Part shown: positions 21,830-34,719 of the stretch, piece by piece | How positions within the stretch are numbered: the stretch's first letter is position 1 | How the letters are laid out: each line of letters starts with the position of its first letter | Origin: Humulus lupulus | Taxonomy: Eukaryota; Streptophyta; Magnoliopsida; Rosales; Cannabaceae | DNA: 64,000 bases | Reading direction: 5' to 3' | Assembly (NCBI RefSeq): GCF_963169125.1 | Contig: NC_084796.1 | Location: forward strand, 92,178,888-92,242,887 | The notes under the pieces: generated by a model | Databases searched by the model: none | What the model was told of the DNA's origin: nothing | What the model saw: only the letters and a program-made list of their open reading frames with translations | Program-made: the position numbers and the translations under genes

Positions 21830-23434
21830 TGAATGAAGAGAAGTGGGATTCTTTAAGAACATGTTATATTGTGATAACAACTCTCAAGAACCTACATGTG
21901 TTGGAGAATCTTGTGAGGAGAAAGATCCAAATTTGATGAGCAACCTATATTGCCTCGAAGAACCCAAGGATTTTAGAGTTGAAACCTTGAAGAAGTCACA
22001 TGGAAATTTCCTATGATTCTTCAATTTGCGGATGATCTCAAAACCTACCAAGAAGCTATGTCTTCAAGAGACTTCGATTTTTGGAAAGAAGCAATAAATG
22101 ATGAGATTAATTCAATTATGTCAAATCAAACATGGGAATTGGTAGACATTCTACAAGGTTCAAAACCAATTGAGTGCTAGTGGGTATTTTAGATAAAATA
22201 TCACACCAATGGTCCTTTACAAACCTTTAAGACTAGAATAATAGCCAAAGGGTATAGACAAAAGGAATGAATCAATTATTTTGACACATATGCACCAGAT
22301 TCTAGGAAAACCTCAATAAGAGTTTTATTTGTTTTATCATCAATATATAACCTTTATTTTCATCAAATGGATGTCAAAACAACATTCATGAATGGAGATC
22401 TCGATGAGGAGACCTATATGGAACAACACGAGGGTTTTGTTCTAAGGGAAAATGAACATGAAGTGTGTAGGCATGTTTAATCATTGTATAGATTAAGATA
22501 AGCACCAAGGAAATGACTTGTGAAGTTTCATAAAGTCATTGTTTTGAATGAGTTTCGATACAATAATTTAGACAAGTGCTTATACTCTAAGACTTTTGAT
22601 GACTATGTCATCTTGGTGTGTATATATGTTGATGATATGTTGATTTTGAGTAATGACATGACATGCATAATGGAAACAAAGAGGAATCTATCTTCCACTT
22701 TCAAAATGAAGAACCTTGGAGATGTTGATACCATTTTTGGTATAAAAGTTAGAAGAAATAGTACGATTATACCTTAAGTCAAGCTCACTATGTTGAGAAA
22801 GTGCTCGACAAGTTTAGTCATCTCAAAACCAAATAGGTAAATACTACATTTGATTCAAGGATAAAGGTTGAAAAAAAATAATGGTAGAGCGGTGGTTCAA
22901 CTTGAGTATGCAAGTGCATTAGGGAGTCTAATGTACGCTACTCAATGTACAAGAATGAATATTGCTTATATGGTTAGTAAACTAAATAAGTTTACTAGCA
23001 ATCCAAGCATCAAACATTGGAAAGTAATTGAGAAAATTCTAGGGAACTTTAAGAGGAACAAGAAGCTAAGCCTCCAATATTCAAAGTTTCCTCAGATACT
23101 TGAGGGATATTCTAATGCAAGTTTGATATCGAGTGTGGAAGACATTCTCTCCACCACCGATTGAGTGTTTATGCTCAAAGGAGGAACCATTTCTTGGAGT
23201 TCAAAGACAAAACATGTATTTCACACTCAACTATGGTGGCTGAGTTTATAGCTCTAGCGACAACCAACAAAGAGGCCAAATAGCTTTGAGATCTCATGTT
23301 GGATATTCCAATTTCTACGAATGAGGTATCGATGATCTCGATATATTGTGATAGTCAAGCCACATTAGCTATATCCTATAATGGCATATATAATGGAAAG
23401 TCTTGACTTCTAAGTCTAAGACATAAGTATGCGA
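21830..23434 (+). pseudogene. Copia RT and RNase H, N-terminal part
   Basis: Plus-strand copia pol. Motifs in order: FWKEAINDEINSIMSNQTWELV (near 22090), FHQMDVKTTFMNGDLDEETYM (near 22370), catalytic YVDDMLIL (near 22630), MKNLGDVDTIFGIKV (near 22720), RNase H tether LGSLMYATQCTRMNIAY (near 22930) and YCDSQATLAIS (near 23345). The frame is broken by many stops and several shifts. It is interrupted within the last RNase H segment at 23434 by a 7-kb nest of solo LTRs, and resumes at 30484 in the same reading order. The upstream parts of the element are not visible, as the Tat LTR abuts at 21795. Confidence 0.85.
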
Positions 23435-24704
23435 TGTATGATCTTGAATTTTCTTCTAAATTCATGCTTCCTATTTTCATATACATAATATAAAATAGAA
23501 AGCACGAAAACATGCTCACATATGAATAAACTCGTAAATACATAAAATACATACAAATTACGTAGTAGAACAATGTCTCATTCCTTATAATTGTCTATCC
23601 TTTTGTCATTTCTGAATGCTAGGAATAGTCAAGAATCTAAACTGCTTAGAACAATATCAATTCTTCCAAACCTATCTCTAAAACAAGTCTAACAAAGTGG
23701 GCAAGTTCTCAGCACATGAGACAGAAAATTCAAAGGGAGAAGGAGAGAGTGATGAGTGGCCAAGCAAAAAGAATTTAGAGTCTAAATTTTATTTTTCCTT
23801 CACATGCCAAAAGAAGAAACTGAAACACTTATGAAAACCCTAGACATCACATTCCTTATATAGGAAACTAAATTAACTTTATTTTAATTAAATAAATTAA
23901 AACAATAATCTAAAAATAATGAGCTTGGGCACCCCACAATACTAGTGGGCTCAATCTCTTTGTCTTGAATTTAAAACTCAATTGGGCCAAATTCAAAACA
24001 TTTTATTTATTTGTCTTATAATTAATTAATTAACTATATATTTAAATCCTTATTCAAATTAACTAATTATAATTTGAAACTTGATTTAATATTATTTATT
24101 TATATTGACATCAATTTGTCAACATTAATAAATTTGCCCAAAACACTCTCATGTATTCACAAATTCTTTGTACATGTAAATATCAATAAATTGACCCAGT
24201 CAATTTGATATTCATAATTGATAGTTCAATTAATTGTTTGAGACTATTAAGCTTGAATTAATAAGAGAGGGCATGGGGACCATGGATCCATGAATACAAG
24301 ATTCAATAAACTCTCGTGAGTTTATTTATTAAATAAATTATCTCACAATTCATTAATTCCTCGTGACTCCACTACAAATACAGAATTGAACTATTGAATT
24401 CATATAACGATATTACTCGTATAAATTCACTATCCATTGTTATAATTACTACCACTAGTCAGTCATTTATCGATGCCTTACGAATGAGCTGGGTGTAAAT
24501 TACTGTTTTACCCTCACCAATATTTTACCCTTAACGCCCACTAAGTCCCTTATAAATGATAAATCCATGAATTTAATCACAGATATGAGTGCTCGAACAT
24601 TTATCCACTTTCACTAAGTTATTAAGGAAGTCATATTTTCACTTCTTATATAGTAGCTATAGATTTCATATCTATGATACACACTGTCAATCAATTACAC
24701 TAAT

Positions 24705-27387
24705 TGTAATGCCCCAAATTCCCTAACATGTCTTAGTGTCTGGATTAGAGGGCCGGGAGACAATATTTGAATTAATTGAGTGCTTATGTGTGTATGAGCA
24801 TGTGAATTGTATTATAATATGATTGTGCTGGATGGTTAAGTGTATTAACTATGCATGTGGGCCCGTTTCTTATTAGAATGACATTTTCGTAATTTCGGTC
24901 CGTTGAGGGCATATTTGAATATATGTGTGTTTTATGATTAAGACCACGTTATTATGTGGATATATTTGGGTTATCCAGCACTAGGCGGTGCTAGGGGGCA
25001 AGTTAGCGATTTAGTCATAACGGGGTCCAATACCCGACTTGGGGTGAGCCTAGGGCTATTTTAGTGATTTAGCATATTACTGGGATTTATTGTTGGGGGG
25101 GGGGCATTATTTTGTAATCATTTGAGGAAATTTGAGATAACGAGAATCTATGATGCGTTAATTATGATTAACGGGAAAAAGGAGGGGTAAAAGACTCATT
25201 TTCCCTTGAGGGCATTGGAGAGGACATTAGGAGCAAGGGGTATAATGGTCCTTTCCTATCTAGGTAGTGACTTAGTCACTTGGAGCTTCTCAGAACATTC
25301 AATAAAATACTCAGCTCTCCCTTTCTCTCCCGTTACTCTCTTTCTCTCTTTTTTCACATGATGAGGTTTTGATTTTTGGAGAAGGAAAGGCTTGGAGATT
25401 TAAAGTATGAGTTGGGAATTCAAGTAGGAGGAGCATAAGGGTCGTGATTCTTCTTTAAGGTAATGTATTGCTCTAATTTCTTGGTAAATCTCAATTGTGG
25501 TTTAAGTTTTTGCAAAATTTTAAACCAAGGGATGGGTTTTGATTTGAGTGAGAGATTGAATTTAGTTTTTTAGGTGTTGGTACTGCTTATGATATGTTAT
25601 TTAGGGTTTTAAACTCATTTGGGACTTTTAGGCAAGTTTGGGGCAAGATTTGGGAGCTTTGGCTCGGAGAAAATTCCAGTTTTTCTTGGTTCGCGTTGGG
25701 ACACCGCGGCGCTGTTCTTCCAAGGCGTGGTGGTAAGATGATCCAGGGCAGGGGGCCCTGGCTATGTGCCGCGGCACCTGTAAGTCTGTGCCGCCATACT
25801 AGGCCATTTTCAGGGCCTTCATTTGGCATTTTTAGGGCATAGGCCCAGGGTCTCCGGGGACAATTTCACCACCCCGTGTGGGGGAATTGGAGGTCCTAAG
25901 AGCACGAGATTGGTCTCGGGGTTTAATTATGGAATTGAAAAGTAATGAGAATGTTATTGTGGGTTGTGACTAGGTTACCGCTAAGGCTCGGGAGATGATC
26001 GTTCTTGGGAGTCGTACTTGCTTGCCTAATTTCTTACACTCTGACCAAAGGTAAGAAAACTACACCCGATGCGTGAGATATGTGATTAGGGCTTGGCCCC
26101 GTTGTTGAATGTAACATGATTAGGGCTTGGCCCCATAGTTGACTGTATTATGAATAGGGCTAGTCCCAGCTATCAAATGTATTATGATTAGGGTCGTATT
26201 ATGATTAGGGCTCGACCTAGCTATCAAATGTATTATGATTAGGGTTCGGCCCAGCTATGATTTGTATTATGATTAGGGCTTGGCCCGACTATTTAATGTA
26301 TTATGATTAAGGCTCGACCCAACTATTTAATATATTATGATTAGGGCTCAACCCAGCTATTAAATGTCATATGATTGGGGCTTGGCCCAACTGTTAAATG
26401 TAATATGATTGGGCTTGGCCCAACTGTTAAATGTAATATGATTGGGGCTTGGCCCAACTATTAAATGTAAATGTGATTAGGGCTCAAGCCCAGCTAATGA
26501 ACATTATTATAATTATACATGTGTATACCTGTGTAAGTACGTTGTAATGTGTTGTATCTTTGTATGATAAAGGTAGTATATGTATGTCTGTCCCCGATTA
26601 GAAGGCTCGGCTGATAAGTCGGAAGTCTAACTATTGTACCTAACCAAAGGCTCGGCCTGTTTGCCGAGGGTATACTTGAATAAAAAGGGGCTCAGCTTAT
26701 AATCCGAGGGATTAAAAAGGGCTCGACTTATGAGTCGAAGGTTTACGAGCTGTGATTGACATTATGCGCGTTGAGCGCAGGCCATTATGGCTAGGCTACC
26801 TTGGGAGTGCATTATGCACTTGACTGGCTCGGATACTATAGGAATGAACGAGAGTGCGACACGCACTTATGTTACCCTATGGTCACTTACTTATATAGTG
26901 TGTATGCTTGATTCTAGTTATTACTGTTGAGCATGCTGTTATATTCTGTGCACTATCTGAATTTGTTAATTTGTTTTCTTGCTGAGTCTTTTGGCTCACA
27001 GGTGCTTTGTGGTGCAGGTAAGGGTAAGGAGAACCTTGGCAAGCCATGAGTTGGAGAGCGTTAGGGGCGATGTGTACATATGCAGTCTACTCAACTGCCA
27101 CGGCTAAGGTATCGCAGGGGAAACTAGGGTTGGGCCCTGTTTTGCTGCTTAGGTCGGCTTATTATTTAATCTCTAAGTTGTAAACAAATTTTTAAACTTG
27201 TATTTTGGGATCCTATGTAAAGACTAAAGTTTTCTTTTAAATGGAAATGTTTATTCGTTGATCAATATTTTTAATACATGAACCCTTGGTGGCTTAATCA
27301 CATGTTTTAGTCTAAATGACTCGTTTAGTGAGTCCCGCACTAATTTAAACACACGTTATAACAGACCCTAATTAGCAGGGCGTTACA
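24705..27387 (+). repeat. Solo Tekay-type gypsy LTR (2683 bp) with TSD CTAAT
   Basis: Starts TGTAATGCCCC, ends GGGCGTTACA, and is flanked by perfect CTAAT repeats (24700-24704, 27388-27392). Its 3' part (GCTCACAGGTGCT...GTGGTGCAGGTAAGG, ...TCAACTGCCACGG) is related to the 5' LTR of the full chromovirus at 42.05-42.2 kb (GCTCACGGGTGCTACGTGGTGC, GCCGCCACGG), so it is the same clade. It contains a GC-richer block at 25.6-25.85 kb and a 42-45 bp minisatellite at 26.08-26.51 kb. Confidence 0.93.
26080..26515 (+). repeat. Minisatellite inside solo LTR, about ten units
   Basis: About ten tandem units of 40-46 bases with consensus close to TTATGATTAGGGCTTGGCCC followed by AACTATTAAATGTA. Units differ by a few substitutions and small indels. 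A second set of imperfect dyads (GGCTCGGCTTATAAGTCG-like) follows at 26600-26735. Confidence 0.88.
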
Positions 27388-27425
27388 CTAATGAACCTCC
27401 AAGATGTATGTATAGGCCATGCCGT

Positions 27426-29231
27426 TGTTGGGTTTTATGCTCTTTTAAAACCATATTTCTTATGCAACACAGTTTATTATCAATAAAGAATAAAAATCAT
27501 TTGGTTTATCAATGTATTGCTCACGTGTTTTGTTACATGATTATTTATTTAATACAAATATCTATAAAATCCTGATCTTGTGTAACTAGTTACAATTATA
27601 GTGGCTAGGTCACAATGAATTATAATTGTAATTACATGTTCAAAAGAATTAGTCATAAGATTAAATCACTGCATAGGATTTTTACTGATTAAGTAATCTA
27701 CGATATAATCTACTTACACAATGGTGTGGTGTCTTATCCAAGATATTGACTAGTTGATAAGATCGGATGTATCTAGTTACATCGAACTAGGATTGACATT
27801 GATTATTTATAGATAAATAAGTATCGTTATTATCAAATTTAGTCCCATAAGTCAAGTCGATCTAATTCCTAAGTGAGAATATTTCTATTAATTAAATTAT
27901 CTTAATCTTTTGACTTGTTCATTAAAAGCTTACCCTGGGACATAGCCTATACTTACATCTTGGAGATTTGATGGTATAATTGAATGAGAGTATTTATCAT
28001 AGATACGGAATCTATAGCTTCCGTAATAGAAGTGAAAAGATGTTTCTTTAATAGCTTAGTTCAAATGGTTAAGTGATTGAGTACTCATTTTTGCAATTAA
28101 GTTTATGGAATTATAATTCAGAATGAACTTAGTGGGATTTAAGAATAAAATACCAATGAGGGGTAAATTGGTAAATTTATTTGACTCATTAGTAGGTTAT
28201 CAATAGAGGATCGAATAACGGTATGGTTATAACAATGGATAACATATTTACATTTGTCAAAGTACGTTCTATGAATTCAAGAGTTCAATTCCAAGTTTAT
28301 AGTTGAGTCACAAAGAATTAATAAGTTGTGAGATAATTTATTCTATTAATAAACTCATGAGAAGTTATTGTAGTTTGTACTTATGGATCCATGGTCCTCG
28401 CATCATCATTGATGAAATCACGTCTAAGTGTCTCAAACAATTTATTTAATTATCAATTCAGAATATCGAATTGACTATGTTAATTTTGTGATATTTACAT
28501 GAATTATGAATTAGGGAAAATAAGAGAATTATTGTAAAATATTGGGCATATTTATTAATAATTTAAAACTAGTGTTAATATTAATAAATCAAGTTTTAAA
28601 TTAAAAATAATTAATTTGAATAAAATTTATTTATTTAATTATAAAATAGAAACATAATTGGGTCTTGAATCTAAGTCCATTAGGCATTGAATTTAAGACA
28701 CACATCATGAGCCCAGCCCACATAGTGTGGTCGGCCATGATGTGGTTTATTTATATTTTATTTTACAATTAATTTAATTAAGAAAATAAGCCCTAAGTTG
28801 TCTCTATAAATAGAACGTTATAGTTTGGGTTTTGAGGAGAAAGTTTTGGGTAAGTGTTAAGTCAAAGAAAACCCTAAAGATTACACTCTTCTATCCACTC
28901 TCTCTTCTTCTCCTCTAGATCTCTACTTCATGTGTTGAGAAAATTTCCCACACTAGTTAGGCTTGATCAAAGATTGGCGAGGAAGATTTTGGTTGTGTTT
29001 TGAGACGCGTTTAAGTTCTTGGCAATTATTAGCAATCAGAAAAAGGACAAATGGATAAGAACTGAAAGGGTTGAGTCTCATTAATTTCGCTGCACATAAG
29101 TAAGTAATTTACTTTATCTCTGTGTTTATAGCTTTGTTTTCAATAGATGCATATTCTAGGATTTCCATTTATGTTTCGATTAAATGAGAAATCACATGAA
29201 AATAAGACAGATCATGTATGTGTTTCCTATA
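27426..29231 (+). repeat. Sister copy of the 1.8-kb LTR, plus orientation, solo
   Basis: Starts TGTTGGGTTTTATGC and runs about 1806 bases, ending shortly after GATCATGTATG. Flanks read GCCGT (27421-27425) and GCCAT (29232-29236), one transition apart. If it is removed, the host LTR sequence reads continuously in register with the family. It is the same family as its host LTR but in the opposite orientation. A TATA box CTATAAATAGAAC lies at about 28803. Gag, pol and a primer-binding site are absent. Confidence 0.85.
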
Positions 29232-29372
29232 GCCATAGGGTAATCTTCTAACGAACCAATCAAAAGATTCATATAATATAATTAGTAGATATAGCATTAG
29301 TCATAATTTAGATCAACTTGACCTATGATGAACGTTGTAACTATGATTAGATTCAATAATGACGATACTTAT

Positions 29373-30087
29373 TGTTGATAGTGAGAGCTCGCCAACTACA
29401 TTATGGTCAGAAAATGCAAAGTCTAGTAAGAAATCAATGAACTTAGAAGGATTTGAAAAGAAAACATAAAGAAAAGCTGCAGAGTTAAAATATAGAAAAG
29501 TATTTGTATTGCTCAATTTCCTTTGAATACAATGAATTTTCTAACCACCTTTAATGATCAAGTGATGTCCTATTTATAGGTGAGCTCTAATGGCTCTCAG
29601 TACAATATGGTCCCAAGGGGGCAAAAAAGTGGTGGTACTACAAGGTACCTCAGAAGATCATGGAAAAAACGTTAGTGGTGTTAGGCTTAGGCCTGTCGGG
29701 CCTGACACTTGTTGAAGATGTGGTAGGATGTTACCTTCTTCCTCTGACCTTGTATGACCACTACTCTTAGGACCTTGTACGACCACTACTCTTATGATGG
29801 GCGTGCCTAGTTCATACACAGCAGTACTTAGGCTTTCTTTATACCTTATCCATGTCTTGACATACCCTTGGCGGCTTAAGTTTAAGGCATTCACAGGTTG
29901 AGGCCATGGAGGTATCTTGAGCTCGCCTCCAGGTCGTAGGACCGCTTTGAGCTCATCTTCTGTCTGGCCTTGGGATGGTCCTAAGTTGGTGTGTGAACTG
30001 GGTCTTCGTGGCTCTTCCGATCTTTCAGGGCTCTTCATGGGTGTTTATTCCAGGCTTGGCATCTCTTGCCATTTTTTTACATCCACA
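29373..30087 (-). repeat. Solo LTR (715 bp) with perfect TSD CTTAT
   Basis: Bounded by CTTAT at 29368-29372 and 30088-30092. On the minus strand it starts TGTGGATG and ends TATCAACA. A strong TATA box TATAAATAGGAC lies at about 29578 on the minus strand, which sets the orientation and gives a U3 of about 500 bases. It sits within the first quarter of the minus-strand 1.8-kb LTR. U3 contains an open frame (29658-30038), listed separately. The family is unknown to me. Confidence 0.85.
29658..30038 (-). CDS. 126-codon open frame in LTR U3, function unknown
   Basis: Minus-strand frame inside the U3 of the 715-bp solo LTR. Its composition is protein-like: charged N-terminus, PPWPQPVNAL, TWIRYKESLSTAVYELGTP, IIRVVVVQG and PHLQQV. 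It has no transmembrane segment and no known catalytic motif. I have the impression of similar conceptual proteins in other plants, which may only reflect repeat copies. It could be a chance frame in a GC-richer U3. Codon conservation among copies would decide. Confidence 0.35.
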   Translation of the reverse strand: MKSPERSEEPRRPSSHTNLGPSQGQTEDELKAVLRPGGELKIPPWPQPVNALNLSRQGYVKTWIRYKESLSTAVYELGTPIIRVVVVQGPKSSGHTRSEEEGNILPHLQQVSGPTGLSLTPLTFFP

Positions 30088-30483
30088 CTTATTTATCTAT
30101 CAGTAACCAGTGTCAGTCCTAGTCAAAATATATTCGATCTTATCGACTTAGCTAATGTCATGGACAAGACATCACACCTAGTATGTAAGTAGATCATATC
30201 ATAGATTAACAAATCAGTGAAAATCCTATGCACTGATTTAATCTTAGGACTAATTCTTTTTAAACATATAGTTACATTTATAATCCATCGTGATCTAGTC
30301 ACTATACGTGTAACTTATTTATATGTTTGAGATTTTATATGCATTTGTATAAAGCAAATAATCATTTAATAAAAGAAGCAAGCAATTCAATTAATAAGCA
30401 AAATGATTTTCTACTGCTTTATTGATAATAAAATGTTTCACATTAGAAATGTAGTATATAAGGGTATAAAACCCAACATGTGA

Positions 30484-30650
30484 GACAATTGATTCAAGAT
30501 TGAATCATTTCGATCTTTTATGTAAGAACTAGTAAGAAAATAGTGGATCCATTCACCAAACCTCTTACTAGGTGATTGATAAGTTCTACATCTAGAGCGA
30601 TGAGATTGAAACCACTAGAATAAGAGATTGACCAATGATGGCCAGTTAAA
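30484..30650 (+). pseudogene. Copia RNase H C-terminal end
   Basis: Resumes the copia pol broken at 23434. It reads through from the duplicated TGTGA into RQLIQD, then YVRTSKKIVDPFTKPLTR (near 30520-30575) and SRAMRLKP (near 30600), the standard C-terminal tail of copia RNase H. Stops are present. Its own polypurine tract and LTR are not recognisable downstream. Confidence 0.82.
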
Positions 30651-32481
30651 GAGAAATGTGAGGGCATCGCGTGAAAAGCTAGCTTGAGGTACAATATGAG
30701 TAAAAGTCGGAGTGTTGACTTGGTGTTAACCAGCTAATTGTGATTTAGGTCGAGAGCAATTAATCCTAAGGTGATTGAAGTTAGTTCTTGAGCCTCTTCA
30801 AATTTTTTAGTCTTAACCCAAAAATAGTTACTGTTCAAATTACTTTATGGCATTTAAAGCCCATTCGCAATCCTAAAATAATGTAAAAACTCATAAAATC
30901 CCATAAATTTAGATTTTTTAGATTCATGTTTCCCTAAATAAAAACCCAAATATCAAAACCTAGAAAAATGTTACTTGTAAACTCCTTTTCTCCTATCTCT
31001 TGTAACCAAAACAGATCAAATAAGCCAATATTACTAGTTTTTTCCAAGAACATCAAGAACACAAAATAAAAAAGAGGAAAAGTTGATAAAACTTACACGA
31101 AATCTGACGAAGGATAGATGGTGAAAGATAGCAAAGCTATTTCTGCATCGTATGAGTATGAAATCAGAGTGGGGAGAGATGAAATCGATGAGAAATAGAG
31201 AGAATGATGAATTTGTGGGTTCTTGATTTTAAGAATAATTCTAGTTTGTTCTTCGGTTCTTTTATTAGAGAGAGAGAAATGTAAAGAGGAAGAAAAAGGA
31301 GATGGGTATTTATGAAGAAAATCAACGGAAAAATCTGGGTCCTTGGATTCAAATTATTGACAATGGAATGGCTCAGGTTTAATATGGAAATGGCAGAAAT
31401 AAAGGTGAAAGAGCGTTTGCTTTATTAATTCTAGAAATATGAACTGTTACACAGGTAGGTGGATTTTTTTAGAGAAGAAAATCAAAAGTCTTTCCTACAC
31501 AAACGCGAGGAAAAACTTTTGGGGGTAGATGTCATATATGATTTTTGAATAGTATAATTGGCTCGAGCTATTAGCTTATATATAGCTCAGAAGGTGGATA
31601 AAATTGTTCAACGATATTAAAAGGTCGTCAAAAGATTATTAAACAGAAGCTCGAGTCATAACAACTCAATATTTAGTATTTTCCAAGATGATTCAATTAT
31701 GATATGAAGATATTTAGAGGCAGTTCATGCTTTAGAATGTAAATAGGTTGGAGTATCAGATTATATTAAAGCATGCATAATTTGGAAGCGATAGTTCTGG
31801 TAATCAAGCTCAGACATTGGCAGTCACCTCAAATGCGCATTTAACTTTTCCATATTTCATATAAGAATCTTAAGGTTATACAATTCCACTTTTTGAGGAG
31901 CAGATTATATACTATATTTAAACTATATATATTTGTATTTCAAATTCAAAAGATGTCACTTCCACCTATTTTAGCGGGAGAAGTTACTGAGCCAAATCCA
32001 AATAAATTAGACTAGTTATTATCATTCATTTTTCTATGTACAATCATTGTACTGAAACTTTAGGAAAATAACTTCATAACTATAACTCAAAATATTTAAT
32101 AAGAATGACTCGTAGACTATGTATATTTAACTACTGAACCACGTTAAAATTTCTCATCCTTTTTTGTTCATCATTTTAATATTTTTCATTGCTTAGTTAT
32201 CTCGTATACAATTGACGAAATTGTGTGTCAACAAAGACTTTCATGTTTTTAGATGTATTGTTTTTAGCTAATTCTTAAATTAAAAACGAAAACCTACAAA
32301 TTCTAAAATTTTATAATTGAATTCTATGAATAAAATTATTTAACTTGTTATATATAATTAATATTTTATAAATTATATTAAGAATTTCAAATACGTCACG
32401 AAAAAAAGACTCTTGAGAGTCTTTCGCCAAGGTTTAAGGAAATACTATAATCATGAAGAAAAAAAATAGGTAAATTGGGAT
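30651..32481. other. AT-rich spacer
   Basis: No coding region recognised. The first part (30650-30800) may be the decayed 3' end of the copia element. Around 31080-31350 the minus strand has a TATA-like TATTTATG-rich region and donor-like sites, but no protein. The rest is AT-rich with no long repeat. Confidence 0.45.
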
Positions 32482-33015
32482 ATGATATCCCTTCCACTAC
32501 TAATGGAGTGTAATGTTTTAAATATGTCACATTTTCATGTTGATTTTGTCAATATTGTAATATATTTACAACTGGAAGAGCTAAATAATTGTCGTAATAT
32601 TGAGTTGTTACTTTGTATAACATATTTATCTCCTACTAATTCATTTTATGCTTTTGATAAGAGAATGTTAATTCGTCTTACTCAACTTTATCCATGAGAT
32701 TTTTATACTGTGGGTTTAAAGGTATTAGAATATCAACTTCAAACCTATATTGATGATATGCATTCTCATGTTGAGTTTTTAGATTTGAAAGTTGTGGTTG
32801 ATCTTTCTAAGAAACTTGTTGAGACAAGAAAGGATGAGGTATATCCATTGGTTTATGTGCCTATAGAATTGGCATTAGCGCTCAACAAAAATAGGAGATC
32901 AACGGTTGATTGTGAGTCTGACTGTGTTTCTTAAAATTAATATATTTAATGCTATTGATAATGAGCTTATCATCCATCTTTTTCAAAGCATGAATTCTTG
33001 TTGAGGACAACTTCA
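32482..33015 (+). pseudogene. hAT transposase C-terminal remnant (ZMYM1-like)
   Basis: Plus-strand pieces: SFYAFDKRMLIRLTQLYP (near 32640), VLEYQLQTYIDDM and LSKKLVETRKDEVYPLVYV (32720-32860), and after a stop NAIDNELIIHLFQSM (near 32950). This order is the C-terminal end of hAT-type transposases annotated as zinc finger MYM-type protein 1-like, including the dimerisation domain. The expected dimerisation core after VPIELALAL is disrupted, and stops at 32696 and 32935 interrupt the frame. The N-terminal zinc finger and the catalytic region are missing, and no terminal repeats were identified. Confidence 0.72.
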
Positions 33016-34255
33016 AATGTGAGAGCTGAAAATTTGATTTATTTTGCTAAGATTTTATGAAATTGTGTATTTTTTTTTAAGAATTTATTGGAATTAATTG
33101 ATAGTGGATATTCATAAAAAAAAAATGTCTATATTATTTTAATTATTTTGTCAAATAAAAAATTGCGCCCCTCCTTTAACGAATTCTTAACTCCGCCACT
33201 GTTTTCAAAAGGATTAATATTGATTTAATAACTAACATGAACACATAATTAGTATTTATATGAAAAGAGATAAATATAATCTACGAGCATAGTGAGTCAT
33301 AGATAACCATATCGCAACTAATAAAAGTAATATAATGAAAAAAAAATACTAATTTGTTTGGAATCTATGGATCATCAATATGTATAGTTTATATGTAAGA
33401 TAAAGCCATATTTGAGGTTACCCATATATTTATATAATATAATTATAGGACAAAAATATTTTGTAGTTAATTATATGGTGTGATCAATAATCTCAATCGA
33501 TAAAATTCAATAGATAAGATTTAAATTTGTAATTTTTTTTATCAAATACATAAGTATGTCCGTTTAATACATAATTTTGTGTATTTGATACAATAACTAT
33601 ATTGTATAATTAACTATATATTATTTTTATTTTTGGTATATCATTATACATTTATAAATACGATTATCATTGTTCACTTTATAGGAGAGTGTCATCCACC
33701 GTTAATTACATGCGAATTCAATTAATTGATAATTAAAACATCTAATTATGATCGACCGCACGTAGTAGCTAAGGCTTGGATGATTTATGATTTTATAATA
33801 TCAACTTATATATAATTGCTAATTAAATTTCTTAGCATATGTATGCTTGCTTTATTTAATTAATTGTAGTCACGCAACCTCCTCCACTTTATCATTTTTT
33901 AATCATTTAAAAACCTCTGAGCACAAACACGTGATAATAATAAAAGAAATATGATTTTAAAATAATAATAATTAATAAATTAACATGTTTTCTTAAGATT
34001 TATATAAAAGGGTTGTATAAAGAACAAGATTAATATTAAAAGAACTAAACTAACATAGCTATGGGTCTCCATAAGAATTATTACTCCTGGTTTTATGTAT
34101 TAGTGTATACAAGAGTACCATATAATTCTTCAGCAAAACTAACAACACAAATTAATTAGTAAAAGGATAATACTATTTTGGACCATTTATTTTGAAAAAT
34201 TAATTTTTTTTGTATTTTTGTTGACTCGTTTTTTTCATTAACTCATACAGAGTGA
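33016..34255. other. AT-rich spacer
   Basis: Very AT-rich. No frames, repeats or RNA genes that I can support. Confidence 0.5.
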
Positions 34256-34719
34256 TAAATAAAGGGAAATTTGATTTTTAATACATTAAGTGACACTTTA
34301 TTTAAAAAATACCCTATCACTATATGACTCTCATTTTGGTGCTACTAATGACCTTACTACCCAAAATACCCCTGTCATTTTTTCTCACAGACTCTCTGTA
34401 TTCTCTCCCAAAGTCCCGAAGCAAGCAAACTTTGTAACACTTAAACCCGATTGAATCCGTCAGAACCCAACCATTGTCTTCCACGACCACGAACAAGGGC
34501 TCCCAAAGTGTCGAAGTTGACGATCGGAGAAGAGGAAGGAGAAAAACGTCGAGCAAGCCGACCAAACTTTTAGGAAACAACCCCAAAGAAAGTGAAGGTG
34601 AGGGATTTCATTTTTAATCTGCAATATGTGTATGTGCCTGGTTTTTTTTGTTGATTTTTGTTCATAGGATAGATCGGGGGTGGGGAATGAAGAAATCTGG
34701 GTTTTTTTCGAGATTTTTT

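Larger units (their letters stand above)
23435..30478 (-). repeat. 1.8-kb copia-type solo LTR (minus) holding three inner LTRs
   Basis: Interrupts copia RNase H. The flanks give TSD TGCGA (23430-23434) and TGTGA (30479-30483), one transition apart. On the minus strand it begins TGTTGGGTTTTATACC at 30478 and ends GATCATACA at 23435. After the three nested insertions and their duplicated sites are removed, about 1.82 kb remain (23435-24704, 27393-27425, 29237-29372, 30093-30478). That is nearly the same length as the sister copy at 27426-29231. No internal element sequence remains, so this is a solo LTR left by recombination. The TATA is near 23855 on the minus strand. Confidence 0.82.

Noticed and set aside
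24367..24380. CACTACAAATA as a CACTA terminus
   Set aside because: It lies in the middle of the 1.8-kb LTR, and the sister LTR carries the related sequence, so it is LTR sequence.
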